Shown here piece after piece: positions 1-10,247 of a DNA stretch of 64,000 nt. The notes under the pieces are model-generated. The model ran no database searches, was not told the DNA's origin, and was given only the letters and a program-made list of their open reading frames with translations. This DNA is from Castanea sativa (taxonomy: Eukaryota; Streptophyta; Magnoliopsida; Fagales; Fagaceae), in contig NC_134015.1 of assembly GCF_040712315.1 (NCBI RefSeq), positions 56,373,964 to 56,437,963 on the forward strand. Direction: 5' to 3'. Within the stretch, counting starts at the first letter, position 1. Each line of letters opens with the position of its first letter. A program made the translations under genes and the position numbers.

Positions 1-239
1 TGATTATCAAAAAAACAAGTCTCATTAACAATAATTATTAGTGGAAGAACAAGACCACATCAATACATTTTATATCAATCGTGTAGAGTCTGCAAAGGCA
101 ATTGTTTATAATTTAATATTTTATAGGAAAATAATTGTCCCAGAAGACCATCTGTCACAGCAACACAATTGTTAAGTAATTAATATTAATACTACCATTG
201 ACTTACTTTTCTAGAAAGTCTGGTAATCAAAAGTTTTTA

Positions 240-241
<2 letters not shown>

Positions 242-281
<40 letters not shown>
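242..281. repeat. TA microsatellite
   Basis: A run of about 20 TA dinucleotides inside copy 1 of the left-edge duplication. The matching place in copy 2 (about 743-804) holds a TA run followed by a GA run, so the microsatellite has diverged between the copies. Confidence 0.95.
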
Positions 282-282
<1 letters not shown>

Positions 283-742
283 TATAGCCTACTTGCTTTT
301 CTAAACAGTTGGTAAACAAAAGTTTAAAGGATATTATATATATATAGCATAGCCCCTTATTGCTCTGATTTAAAATAGCCTACTTAAATAAAAACCAGTG
401 AATACGATGATAATGATGACATTTTAGTGTTAAGTCAGTCCAAATCAACTCCCATTAACTTTTTCTTCTTTTTTTTTTTTGGAAAAACAACTCCCATTAA
501 CTTGATTATCAAAAAAACAAGTCTCATTAACAATTGTTATTAGTGGAAGAACAAGACCATATCAATACATTTTATATCAATCGTGTAGAGTTTGCGAAGG
601 CAATTGCTTATAATTTAATATTTTATAGGAAGATAATTGTCCCAGAAGACCATATGTCACAGCAACACAATTGTTAAGTAATTAATATTAATACTACCAT
701 TGACTTACTTTTGTAGAAAGTCTGGTAAACAAAAGTTTTTAA

Positions 743-743
743 G

Positions 744-804
<61 letters not shown>
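743..804. repeat. Compound TA/GA microsatellite
   Basis: About 13 TA units followed by about 18 GA units, in copy 2 of the left-edge duplication. Confidence 0.95.
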
Positions 805-807
<3 letters not shown>

Positions 808-1045
808 CCTACTTCAATAAAAACTAATGAATACGGTGATACTGATGACATTTTAGTTTTAAGTCACTCCAAATCAACTCCCATTAACCTAATTATCAAA
901 AAAAAAAGTCCCATTAACAAATTATAATCAATGACAACATAGCCTTTGTCTCGTGGGCCTATCCACTTTCAACTTCATACTTAAATTTCCAAGAGGGGTA
1001 GGACTAACCACATATGACAATATGAATAAATAAATCAATCGTCTA

Positions 1046-1262
1046 AAGTTATTAGTGGGAGAACAAGACCATAATTGTTTGTAATTTAATATTTATAGGG
1101 AAATAATTGTCCTACGGGACCATCTGTCACGGCAACACAATTGTTATTAGTGGGAGAACAAGACCATAATTGTTTGTAATTTAATATTTATAGGGAAATA
1201 ATTGTCTTGCATGAACACAATTGTTATTAGTGGGAGAACAAGACCATATCAATACATTTTAT
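1046..1262. repeat. Degenerate tandem repeat of about 85 bp
   Basis: The phrase ATTAGTGGGAGAACAAGACC occurs three times (near 1050, 1145 and 1220), each followed wholly or partly by a TTTAATATTTATAGGGAAATAATTG block. It is a shortened version of the unit duplicated at 1-893, so the whole left 1.26 kb is one expanded repeat. From about 1263 to 1744 I see only AT-rich sequence with no gene. Confidence 0.75.
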
Positions 1263-1744
1263 GAATATTGAGTTGATGCCACCATATCTCCGCTATTAAT
1301 AAGTTGGTAGAGTATGATAGTCTGATATTTTATTTAGGAGATTAAATTCTATAAAGATGTGGTGCAAAACCTCCAGTCTTAACATGCCACATCGTCATAT
1401 TACATACTAAAAAATAGACACAATCACACTCAATCAATTCTAATATTCATTTGAAAATCCAACTTAATTACGAGTTTATTGAGATGTTATTATGTGTGAT
1501 AAGATGTATTGAGTTTTAAGTGAAAAACTGATGTAACAATCTCTTATTAAATAGTGTAAAACATGAGTTTTACCTCATCCTTACCAATTCAGACTTTTTA
1601 TTCTGAATGGTATACACTGCAAAGACGGCTAAACAGCTACAATAATTACTTCCTTGGTTAATACTATCCCATCATCCAATAGTCTGATTCTGGTTTTTTT
1701 TTTTTAGTACTATAGCAGGGTCGAAGTTTAATTTTCTTTTTTAC

Positions 1745-1909
1745 TTTTTTTTTTTTTAGAGAGAGTTTCAACTTATGGCGTCCGCTCTTGATGATAGTTT
1801 TTTATCATCAAACTAAGACACCAATCGGTTTCTGGTATAGGCAGGGATTGAACCCCAGATCTCTTATTCAACTATCAAAGACTTTATCAATTGAGCTAAC
1901 TGTGACCAT
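1745..1909 (-). mobile_element. tRNA-derived SINE, family A, copy 1
   Basis: Read on the minus strand, this has a pol III A box (TTAGCTCAATTGATAAAG), a B box (GGGGTTCAATCCC), then a conserved stem-loop (GATGATA, loop, TATCATC) and an A-rich 3' end (the T run at 1745-1757). Related copies lie at 2031, 4676, 5305, 6782, 32059, 41871 and 56534, and deleted copies at 19489 and 20967. Family assignment rests on these internal comparisons only. Confidence 0.8.
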
Positions 1910-2268
1910 TCTTTTTTACTTTATAATAAGCCATTCCTTGCAACATATTCATGAGCTTCTCTCATCTTAAATTAACCTATTACACTTGTTCTATTCGTTT
2001 TGATGAGCATATTTTTGATGATAGTGGGTTCTTGATGATAGTTTTTTATCATCAAACTAAGACACTAATCGGTTTCTGGTGTAGGCAGGGATTGAACCCC
2101 AGATCTCTTATTCAACTATCAAAGACTTTACCAGTTGAGCTAACTGTAACCACTCTTTTTTACTTTATAATAAGCCATTCCTTGCAACATATTCATGAGC
2201 TTCTCTCATCTTAAATTAACCTATTACACTTGTTCTGTTCGTTTTGATGAGCATATTTTTTCTTTCAA
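1787..2268. repeat. 244-bp tandem duplication containing a SINE
   Basis: The unit starting CTTGATGATAG at 1787 starts again at 2031 and runs to about 2268 with very few differences. Each unit contains most of a family A SINE plus about 110 bp of flank (from ACTTTATAATAAGCC to GAGCATATTTTT). Because the flank is duplicated too, this is a segmental tandem duplication, not two SINE insertions. Confidence 0.9.
2031..2152 (-). mobile_element. SINE family A, copy 2 (made by tandem duplication)
   Basis: Same A box, B box and stem-loop as copy 1, but without the A-rich tail, because the breakpoint of the 244-bp duplication lies inside the SINE. From 2269 to the GT61 stop at 2945 there is only AT-rich sequence, with a T run at 2794-2811. 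Confidence 0.75.
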
Positions 2269-2944
2269 AAAAAAAAAAAAAAGATGAGCATATTTTTTGG
2301 TAATTTATTCAATTTATCACACAATCACACTAAATCGGTACCTGTAAATCAATAAACTATTGGCAAGTGGGTTTTTTTTTTCCTTTCAAAAAAGTGCATT
2401 GTAGCTTATAATTGAATTTTCAATAATATTTTTGAAAATTAACTTCAATTACTCGTTAATAATACCCCTCTTTTAAGATAAAAATGGGATCAAGCTGAAA
2501 TTTTCGGTTTGATCTACATGAAAACATCCATTTGGGGGCTATCAATCTTCAACAAATTAATTGGCCACTAAAGCAATAGAGCTAACACCATCTGAATATC
2601 AATTCAAGAATTGGTTATTGGTCACACATTTTGTAAGTGCTAAGATTTGCAGCTCTCTGATCAAACTTAATTTTGTTACTACTACAGAACCTACTCAGCG
2701 GTGTAATATGCTACGTTATAAAACAACATAACATGTCAATAAGTGATTTTGGCTTGGCAAAATATATTTTATCTAGCCCTGAGTGTTACAGTATTTTTTT
2801 TTTTTTTTTTTCGTTATGCTTCACTGAAAGCGTTTGTTTTTTGTTTTTCATGAATTCCACAATATAATAATAATAATCAACAAAAAAATAAGTTATTGAA
2901 TCATCTAATGTTCTTTCAACATTTATGAGTTATGACTATCATCA

Positions 2945-5642
2945 CTATCCCTCCTTGTTCATGAATTTCTTGGCCTTCTTGTACATTTCTTTCAAGTACT
3001 CCCTAAACCTAACCAAATCCAATGTAACATTTTGTTCCTTCAAATATATATTCATAAGAGACCAATCTGTTCCTCTAAAAGCAACTGGGTCTCTTGTTAC
3101 CAAGTCATCCTTGCTATACTTCTCTAGCAAGCTACTCTCCTCAGCTTCGATCCTATACTCCATGTACTCTGACCCCACATTCCTAGCCAATCTCGCATAG
3201 CAAACCTCCGCCGCCCATTCAGTCCCAAGCAGCACCACTTGCATGAACACCGAGCCAGGCCGGAGAAAAATTGTATGTGTAAGGGCTGCACCATGTATAC
3301 CAATCATTGCATGACCAGAATGTATCAATTCACAAGCTTTGTGCATAGTGGTCATAGGTGTTGGCTCAAAAATAATCACATTAAAACCAATCTTCTCGGC
3401 TTCAAATTTTACTTCATTTTGGTTCAAGAGTACACGACCAACACCACCATTACGACTAATCAACACAAGAATTGGCCTAGATTTAGAATGATTAAACTTA
3501 AAGTGATGGTTTTGGTTTTGGCCATAGGCTTTGTCAATTAAGGCATGGAAATGGGTGAAAGTTTTTGAATTTGGTATTAATTTTGGGTCTATAGTGACCA
3601 AATCATGTGATATAATACCTACATTGGCAGAAGGAAAACAATAGGGGATAGTATCATTATCAAGGTTTATGATAGGGTATTTAGTGAAAGTACGTAATAT
3701 TTCAACATCTTGATCAGGGAAGATTGAATTGGCGGTGAAGAATAGGGAGATGAAGCCATCGTTGAAGTCATGGAAGATGTTGCCAGTGAGTCCACCAGCA
3801 CTGAATACTATGGCTGGGGCCTTGTGTTGGATTTCACAGTTTGGGATTATTGGGCTTGAAACAAGGGTGACCTCTTTGATTCTGGACATTGTGTGAGTCT
3901 CCCATTTTCGTGGATAGGGCCTGACTTTTTCTACCGTGGGCTTTTGTGGGGTCAAGGTTTTGGGGTCTATTACAAAGAATGTTGAGCTAGTAGGGTCCAG
4001 TACTGTTGGGCCACTGATTGTACAGAAATCATAATTTTTGTGAGAACGGTCACAGCTGATATATTTTGCTTCTGGCTTCCTAATTGATTTGGATACTAAA
4101 CTTTTCATATCTGCAACCATAAAGAATTTGAAAGAAATTTAGCCCCACCAATAAGCTTGAAGCTTCAAGATTATTTCAAATTGAAACAATTGTTTTTTTT
4201 TTTTTTTTGGATATAGGAAATTTTAACAAAATTAATTTCATAGAAAAAAATAAGAGTAATATTGATGATTGTTTGCTTTATATAAATTATTTCTACACTA
4301 ATAAAAATTAGTTTGTTGGATTTTTTGCTAAAAGAAAAATAAAAAATGTTATTTAGTACTATAAAGGCAGCTATGATTTCATAAACATTTTGTTCCTTTT
4401 TCTTATCAAAAAAAAAAAAACATTGTGTTCCTTCTGACTGTGGAATCAAGCTTTAACAATTAAGTTTGTCAGTAATATTCCCTATGCTTAATATACACGG
4501 TTAATTTACTTCCTAACAATATAAAGTTTAAGAGTTAATGGTTCAATAGATAAATCCAAAATGCTTTCTCTTTTTTTATTTGGGTGTTTTTGCGAAGAAG
4601 GTAAGTATTTGATGACAATATTCTTTATAAGATAACTGAATGTAGCAAGGGCATTGGCAGAATAGTGACAACTATCATCATTTAATAAATTAATTAGTAA
4701 AATTTCTAAGATTGAATAAAAAATTTGAAGTTCAATCTTCATTTATACTAAAAACCGATTGATGTCTTGATCTCATGATAAAGAACTATCATCAAGAGTG
4801 GACACTATAAATTTAAAACTCTCTATAACTAAATCATTACTTTGAGAATTAGTAGTTATGGTTCTTCAAATAATAACAAGAGATTTGGGCACCAAAAATT
4901 TATTGGTGTCTTAACTTAATAATGTATGTCAAATTATTCAAAGTACCTAATTTATTATGTCTTACTTTCACTTAAGGGTTTTTTCGTGGACTTCTTTTAA
5001 TCACGTAAAACACAGAGGCAATTACGAATGCTCATGCCAAAGCTAAGAGAATGGAACTTGTTGATAAGACACACCCTTATGTAAGAGGGAAATCTCAACA
5101 TATCGTGCATCTATAGAATAATTTCTCATAATGTACAAAAGAATAAGAAACTGTTAGAAGGGGCAAAAAAAGTTCTAGAACTTAGAAGAGTAAATCACAG
5201 TGAAGGTCCCTCCAGAAAGGAAATTCTTATAAATTTGTTGTCTATCAAATTGTTTAGCGATTGCTCATGTGGACCAACAACAGTTTTAGTCATAAGCAAC
5301 TTTTTGAGAGAGTTTCAATCTATAGTATATGCAGATATTAAATCCTAAATTTTTTATACAACCATTAAAAACTTTATCAGTTGAACTTATTAAAACCCAC
5401 CGTCATAAACAAATTAGGTCAGTGTATCAAAGTTTACAAATTTCAATCCTATCCTATCTATAAAAGGAAAAACAAAATCATTCTTTAAAAAAACGAAGAG
5501 AACAAAGAAGGATTTTGTAACGCATACCTTGACTAATCTTGGTTGAATGAGAAATGTTCATTCTCAACATGGGCCATAAATAAAACTGAAACACCAAGAA
5601 TATCACTAACATTGAGAGGCATGTTGAATCTCTATTCTTCAT
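2945..5642 (-). CDS. GT61 family glycosyltransferase (DUF563), two coding exons
   Basis: Type II Golgi glycosyltransferase of family GT61, the plant family that includes xylan arabinosyl- and xylosyltransferases; donor and acceptor are not assignable. Proposed exons on the minus strand are 5642-5528 (38 codons plus one base) and 4110-2945. They join in phase 1 through a GTATGC donor and a TTGCAG acceptor to give 426 residues. Exon 1 gives a signal anchor (residues about 8-26). Exon 2 gives the catalytic region: GGLTGNIFHDFND (about 144-156), SRNGGVGRVLLN (about 257-268) and HGAALT (about 311-316). The Met at 4120 that opens the long frame lies in the intron, just before the acceptor, and would leave the protein without an anchor. 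About 20 residues usually present between the FHDF and CFP motifs, a segment with a conserved tryptophan pair, appear to be missing. A TATA-like run lies near 5684-5690. Confidence 0.85.
4676..4832 (+). mobile_element. SINE family A copy in the GT61 intron
   Basis: Plus-strand copy with a decayed A box side, a B-box remnant (AAGTTCAATCTTC), the ACTAAAAACCGATTG block, the stem-loop (CATGATAAAGAACTATCATC) and the AAAACTCTC end. It lies inside the proposed intron 4111-5527. Confidence 0.7.
5305..5399 (-). mobile_element. SINE family A copy, internally deleted, in the GT61 intron
   Basis: Minus-strand copy keeping the GAGAGTTTCAA end, a decayed B-box region and the A-box side (TATCAGTTGAACT), but lacking the stem-loop. 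It sits in the same intron as the plus-strand copy at 4676, in opposite orientation. From 5643 to 6451 I see no gene or clear repeat. Confidence 0.6.
5528..5642 (-). CDS. First coding exon of the GT61 gene (signal anchor)
   Basis: Too short to stand out as a frame of its own. On the minus strand, ATG at 5642 opens MKNRDSTCLSMLVIF and continues through a hydrophobic stretch to STKISQ, followed by a GTATGC donor at 5527. Three things support it: a charged start followed by about 18 hydrophobic residues, as in type II Golgi enzymes; a good donor; and a phase that matches exon 2 exactly. An RNA read across 4110/5528 would settle it. Confidence 0.7.
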
Positions 5643-6451
5643 ATCTCTATTCCAAGCTTTATTGGTATATAATTTGAACCTACATATATACCAAAAAACG
5701 AGTCAGACTCTAATATTCAAGGTTTTCTGTTTATTCATATTTTTCCGGCTATCAAGAATGAGCATACCCCACCTTGCTGGTTTCAAAGCTCCTATCATTA
5801 ATAGTTGATGATCTTCTATATTTATATAGTGGATTCCACTTAACTCAAGTGACGAATGGTGAGTACATAACAAATAAAGTATGCGTATATTAAATGGGTT
5901 CTAATTAACTCAGTCAATAATTAAACTTTTTTATTATCAAAAATAAGATTTATAATCGCATCTCACCTACACAACAAAATAGAACAAACATTATAGATTT
6001 CAATTCTATCATATCTATAAACAAAATTACCTATGAAATAATTAGAGATATGAGACAATATATAGATTGGAGTCATACGTAATAGAACTGAGAGAAAAAT
6101 TTGTACCTGATTAAAATTTTCAGGAATGTGAAGAGCAAAGAATAACTATATGCAGTTGTTAGATCTTTGGCTCAGTTGCTCTTATTTCTTGAATGAAAAC
6201 TTTCTATGGACATTAGGATGTTATTCAATAGAGACAGCTAAAATTATATTTGAAATGCATTTAAGTAAAGAAAGCACACCTACCAAATAAAAGTTTTCTT
6301 GATGAATCGTATGTTTTTGAAAAGTCAAAAATGATTTGCCATTTATGGTGTAACGTAAATCATGCATGGGTTAGTTGTTATAAAATAAAATAAAAATCAT
6401 GCTTGGATTAGGGTTGACACTTGACAACAGTCAGCAGCCGCTCAAGTCTTA

Positions 6452-6712
6452 GAGTCTGTTTGGATAGAACTTATTGCTGAAAACTGAAAACACTGTAGCA
6501 AAATAATTTTAAAATGTGTGAATAGTACCGCGGGACCCATTTTTAATGAAAAAGTGGCTGAAAAGTAAAATTTGTGGGTCCGTGAACAGTGCACGAATGC
6601 ACTGTTCACGGAAGACTTGGTCAACAACTGCGGCTGGAAAGGAAAAAAAAAAACTGAAGGCTGGACGTGGACGCTGGACGCTGGACGCTGGACACTGGAT
6701 CCAAACACATTC
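6452..6712. mobile_element. Miniature PIF/Harbinger-like element (261 bp)
   Basis: Terminal inverted repeats GAGTCTGTTTGGAT and GAATGTGTTTGGAT (minus strand), flanked by TTA on both sides (6449-6451 and 6713-6715), the target duplication typical of Harbinger-type elements. Inside is a 14-bp perfect stem (CCGTGAACAGTGCA, four-base loop) near 6571-6602 and a short tandem ACGCTGG array near 6670. Frames crossing it are not genes. Confidence 0.8.
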
Positions 6713-6781
6713 TTACTCTCTCCTGTTTGAATTATTTAAAACTATCATTAAGAAAAAGAATTATCTAATATCGTTGGGAAC

Positions 6782-6938
6782 GGTTTCAGTTACCTCAACT
6801 AGTAAAGTTTTTTATCGTCGAATAAAAAATTTGGAGTTTGATCTCTGCCTAGTTAAGTACACCAAAATTTAATTAGTGTCTTAACCAAATGATAAAGAGA
6901 AATTATCATGAAATGGATATCATAGGTTTAAAATGTTA
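6782..6938 (+). mobile_element. SINE family A copy
   Basis: Plus-strand copy starting GGTTTCAGTTACCTCAACT, with a B-box remnant (GGAGTTTGATCTC), the AATTAGTGTCTTAA block and a decayed stem-loop (ATGATAAAGAGAAATTATCATG). Beyond it, 6939-7690 holds only AT-rich sequence. Confidence 0.7.
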
Positions 6939-7707
6939 TATTATACGTTAAAAAAAACAATAATAACAAAGGACCAAAATAGCCACTCTTTTCCACACTT
7001 GTTAATTTAGTAAATTGTAATTAGAACAATATTACTTTAACTGTACCACTAATTTCACTTTTATTAACACTAATCTAAATATTCCATCTTAACAATTATG
7101 AAAAAAAAAATGTAAAATATTGTATCCCTACGATTATTTATTATTTAAAAGGTGACAAAAGAGTGTTGGGTGTGAACTTGGGGTCCGTCGAGTGGATTGG
7201 TTTGAAAATAACAGGTGCATCACTAGCTGTTCTAAGTCCTTATTAGGTATCATAAGTATCTAAGTCCTAAGATGAAGTTTGAGTAATGACATGAGCTTAG
7301 GCTATAATTTGGGGCTGAAAGATTTTTTTTTTTTTAAGAAAGAAAAAAAGTTAAATTACAAATTATACCATATAATTGAGCCTAAAATTCAATTCAGTCA
7401 TGTAATTTTAATTTTGTTCATCAATTCAATCATTTAACTTTTAATATTATTCAATTCAATCATTTCATCCACACCCAGTAGAGCAATTTCCATTAAAGTT
7501 GAAAATTTTGTTTACTTGTTTTTAATAAAAAAATGAAAAGAACATAAATAAAATTAAAAAAAGGGTTGGCTTGCCTCCTGTTTAGACATAATTATTTTCT
7601 AAAAAATGAGTCATTTTTCAAAATGTATTTTTTGGAAAATTATCCATTTAATTTTCCTATAATTGGTAGTATTCTTAGAAAAACTATCTCACCACCGCGC
7701 ACTCTTA

Positions 7708-9134
7708 TGGCCTGTTTGGAAGTTTAGAGAGGAAGGAGAGTAGAGGAGAGGAGAGTAGTGGGGAGGAGAGTAGAGGGGAATGATTATCCTCCACCTTGTT
7801 TGGATGTTTTTAAAATTAGTGAAGGGGAAGGGAGTAATTAGTCCTCCCTCTTATTTAGATGTTTTAAAAATTATGATAGAAATGAGAGAAAATGATTTAA
7901 ATAGAAAAATTTACCCCTATTTAAATTTTTTTTATCTAATTAATAAAGCAAATTTTTTTTTTTTGTTTTTATTTGTTCTTTCGCTGGTTGGATGCCAAGA
8001 AAAAAGAAAAAAGAAAATTTCAGGATTTCAACTCTTAAATATTTTTTTCTTCTTTATTAGTAATAGTTTTTTTTTCACTACAAGATTTTCAACTACCTAT
8101 TTATATAGTAATCGCTTGGTAAAAATGGCTCCGCATAATGCAACGAATCGGACGGCGAAGATTTTTCGGTCGACGAATCGCCGATTCCTTCTGGTTCGGC
8201 ACCGGCGGCATATCAATTCGAGTCCGATGACCCGGAGCGAATCCAAGTGGGAGTTGATGAACTTTGTTGAGCAGTGCACGGAGTCAAAGATTCCTCCTCC
8301 GGAGACTCCTGCTGCGATCGCCGCCGATGTGGTTTCGCCGGTGGAATCGTCCTTGTCGAGACCAGACGAGTTCGACGAACTCCTTCATCTGCCGTCGAAT
8401 CCATTTCCGTAGCAAAACCCAAACGCCTCAGGCTTCTTCGCATGGTGGAACCCACAGGCTTAGTCGAAAGCAATATCGGGGTCGCCACAGTTGAGCTTGA
8501 CGGCGGCGCCGATGGAACCACAGGCGTAGATGAACCACCACGCCGCAAGAGATCCGACCGGCAATCATGGCTTCGATCAGGTGCATCGTGGCTCTCTGTC
8601 TCTCTCTCTCTGTGTATTTACTTTGTTGTTGAAATTGAAATGGGTCTCTAGGTTTGTTGTCTGTTGTTCATTGTGGGTCTTTGGGTTTGTTGTTCGTTCG
8701 GATCAGAGATGAAATCGAGATCGGAATCGGAGGTTCTGGCTTTCGCGAGGAATTGGTGGATTTTCTGATTGTTGAAGAAGAAGACTTAGACTATGTGCGT
8801 ATTTTTTTTTTCTCAGGAAACAAACAAAAAGTCAATGCTAAAATTTTCTTAGCAAACAAACAAATATTATTTATATAATTGGTTTGTAATTTCGTAAATT
8901 TAAAATGGGTGAATTGGAAAATTCATTTGATAAATAATTTATCTCCTCTACTCTCCCTCCAAATCTCTCCAATTTGGAAGAATTAAAAATGAGGGATTAG
9001 AGGTAATTGAAACCCCTCTAAACCCCTCCAAATCCCTCCCCCTCTCTCTTTAAAAAACTTCCAAACAAGAGAATCAAATTACTCTCCCTCCCTCTACTCT
9101 ACTCCCCCTCTATTTTAAACATCCAAACAGGCCA
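7708..9134. mobile_element. Non-autonomous PIF/Harbinger-type element with GC-rich cargo (1427 bp)
   Basis: Ends are TGGCCTGTTTGGA at the left and its near-complement TCCAAACAGGCCA at the right, flanked by TTA on both sides (7705-7707, 9135-9137). Sub-terminal motifs of the TTTGGATGTTT kind recur inward from both ends, together with G-rich or C-rich AGAGGAGAG-type sequence. No transposase is seen. The middle (about 8110-8760) is clearly GC-richer than its surroundings and has coding-like composition, which suggests captured host sequence. Confidence 0.8.
8124..8412 (+). pseudogene. Putative captured gene fragment inside the Harbinger-type element
   Basis: An open frame from an ATG near 8124 reads through MAPHNATNRTAK, then a segment containing MTRSESKWELMNFVEQ and PPPETPA, and ends at a stop at 8410-8412. 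Composition and codon use look like plant coding DNA, and the GC-rich character continues past the stop to about 8600 in other frames, as if frameshifted. The SESKW-type stretch weakly recalls the N-terminal region of some plant bZIP proteins, but I do not claim that identity. Whether it is expressed is unknown. Confidence 0.4.
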
Positions 9135-9403
9135 TTAGTGCGGTGGTCACTCCACAAGTATAAGTGTTTGTAAGGTATGGAGGGCAAGGACTGGGATTCA
9201 AGTCTCTAGGAGGGAGCTTCACACACATATACACTTAAATTAAGCTAGAGTAGAAATTCTATCTTGTATCAAAAAAAATAAAAAAATAAAAAAAATAATC
9301 TCATTTTCCTATATTTGGTATCATTCTTAAAAATGAAATAGAGTTGTTTTTAATAGTTTCCATATTACCTCTTTAACTTTTTTTGTTTAGTATGACAAGA
9401 AAT

Positions 9404-10239
9404 CAGGGCCAGCCCAAGGCCTAAGCCTAAGGCCCCACAACAAAATAAAAAATTTCTTGTTAAAAAAGGCCTCATTTTCCTCTGTAAAAAGCCCAAAATT
9501 TTATAAAAATATAACATTTTTTAAAATAATTGATACTTTTTTTTAAGAGTGATATTAAAGATATCACAAATTTTACTATAGGTTTAATTGACATATTACC
9601 AATCACATAAAAAAGTAATTCAAATATAAATAAATTAAGTTGTTGAAATTCATCAATTACAGTCATTACTATATTATATTGTGAACATTTTGTAATATCT
9701 TTAGTTTTTTTTTTTTCATTTCTAACAAGGCTTTCAAAATAGAAGCTCAATAGAAATTTAAACCAATTGAAACCCTAAAATATTTAAAAAAAGATGTTGT
9801 AAATGTGATAGATCATCAATGATGACTAATCTCTTCTAATAGTTTGAGACCTTAATTTTTGTAAACTAATCTCTTACAAAACCACATACCAAATAATATA
9901 TATCTCTTTCTCTTAAAAAGAATATATAAAATTAAAATTTAGATTACAACTGTACTTAACCATGCATAGTTATATATCCAAGTTAAAGTAAGTTTCTTTT
10001 TTTTTAAAATAATTTTTTTTTTGTTCTTTTTGTTTAAATTTATGGTTCAACTATGATATTCAATCCTCTATATAAAATTAACCTTAGTTTAGTTAGTATT
10101 ATTTATCAATTTCTATATTTACATCAAATTAGTCTTAATTTAATTGTTATTATATAATTTTATTTAATTAATATGTACATATAAAAATGCCCCATATAAA
10201 ATTTTTGCCTTAGGCCCCAAATTTTCTTGGGCCGGCCTG
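9404..10239. mobile_element. Non-autonomous hAT-type element (836 bp)
   Basis: Ends are CAGGGCCAGCCCAAGGCC at the left and, read from the right end on the other strand, CAGGCCGGCCCAAG. It is flanked by a perfect 8-bp target duplication CAAGAAAT (9396-9403 and 10240-10247), which is diagnostic of hAT transposition. The interior is AT-rich with no transposase. A shorter relative lies at 44731. Confidence 0.88.
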
Positions 10240-10247
10240 CAAGAAAT

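Larger units (their letters stand above)
1..893. repeat. Tandem duplication of an about 0.4-0.5 kb unit
   Basis: The stretch from the left edge to about 502 is repeated from 503 to about 893 with minor differences. Both copies start with a TGATTATCAAAAAAACAAG block, pass through a block ending TTGACTTACTTTT, then a TA microsatellite, then a TAGCCTACTT block, and end in CAACTCCCATTAAC. The second copy is shorter because it lacks one of the two TAGCCTACTT-flanked segments. No coding potential is seen. The left end of copy 1 is cut by the window. Confidence 0.85.
7691..9300 (+). mobile_element. SINE family B copy 1, split by a Harbinger-like insertion
   Basis: The SINE consists of 7691-7707 (ACCACCGCGCACTCTTA) and 9138-9300 (GTGCGGTGGTCACTCCAC through a B-box-like GGGATTCAAGTCTC to ATCTTGTATC plus an A-rich tail). 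The unbroken copy start at 27244 reads ACTACCGCATACTTTAA then CGTGAATAGTCACTCC, which shows that the two halves belong together. Confidence 0.75.

Noticed and set aside
2733..2790. ISDFGLAKYIL, resembling the DFG motif of a plant receptor-like kinase
   Set aside because: Only about ten residues match. The sequence before it lacks the HRD/DxKPxN segment and it runs into a T tract, so a kinase pseudogene is not supported.
4118..4120. ATG opening the long GT61 frame
   Set aside because: It lies in ATGGTTGCAG, directly before a splice acceptor, and would give a protein with no anchor. The in-phase upstream exon is a better start.
8213..8651. Several overlapping frames on both strands in the Harbinger cargo
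   Set aside because: They arise from GC-rich sequence with few stops. At most one plus-strand frame (ending at 8412) looks coding-like, and the others are shadows.
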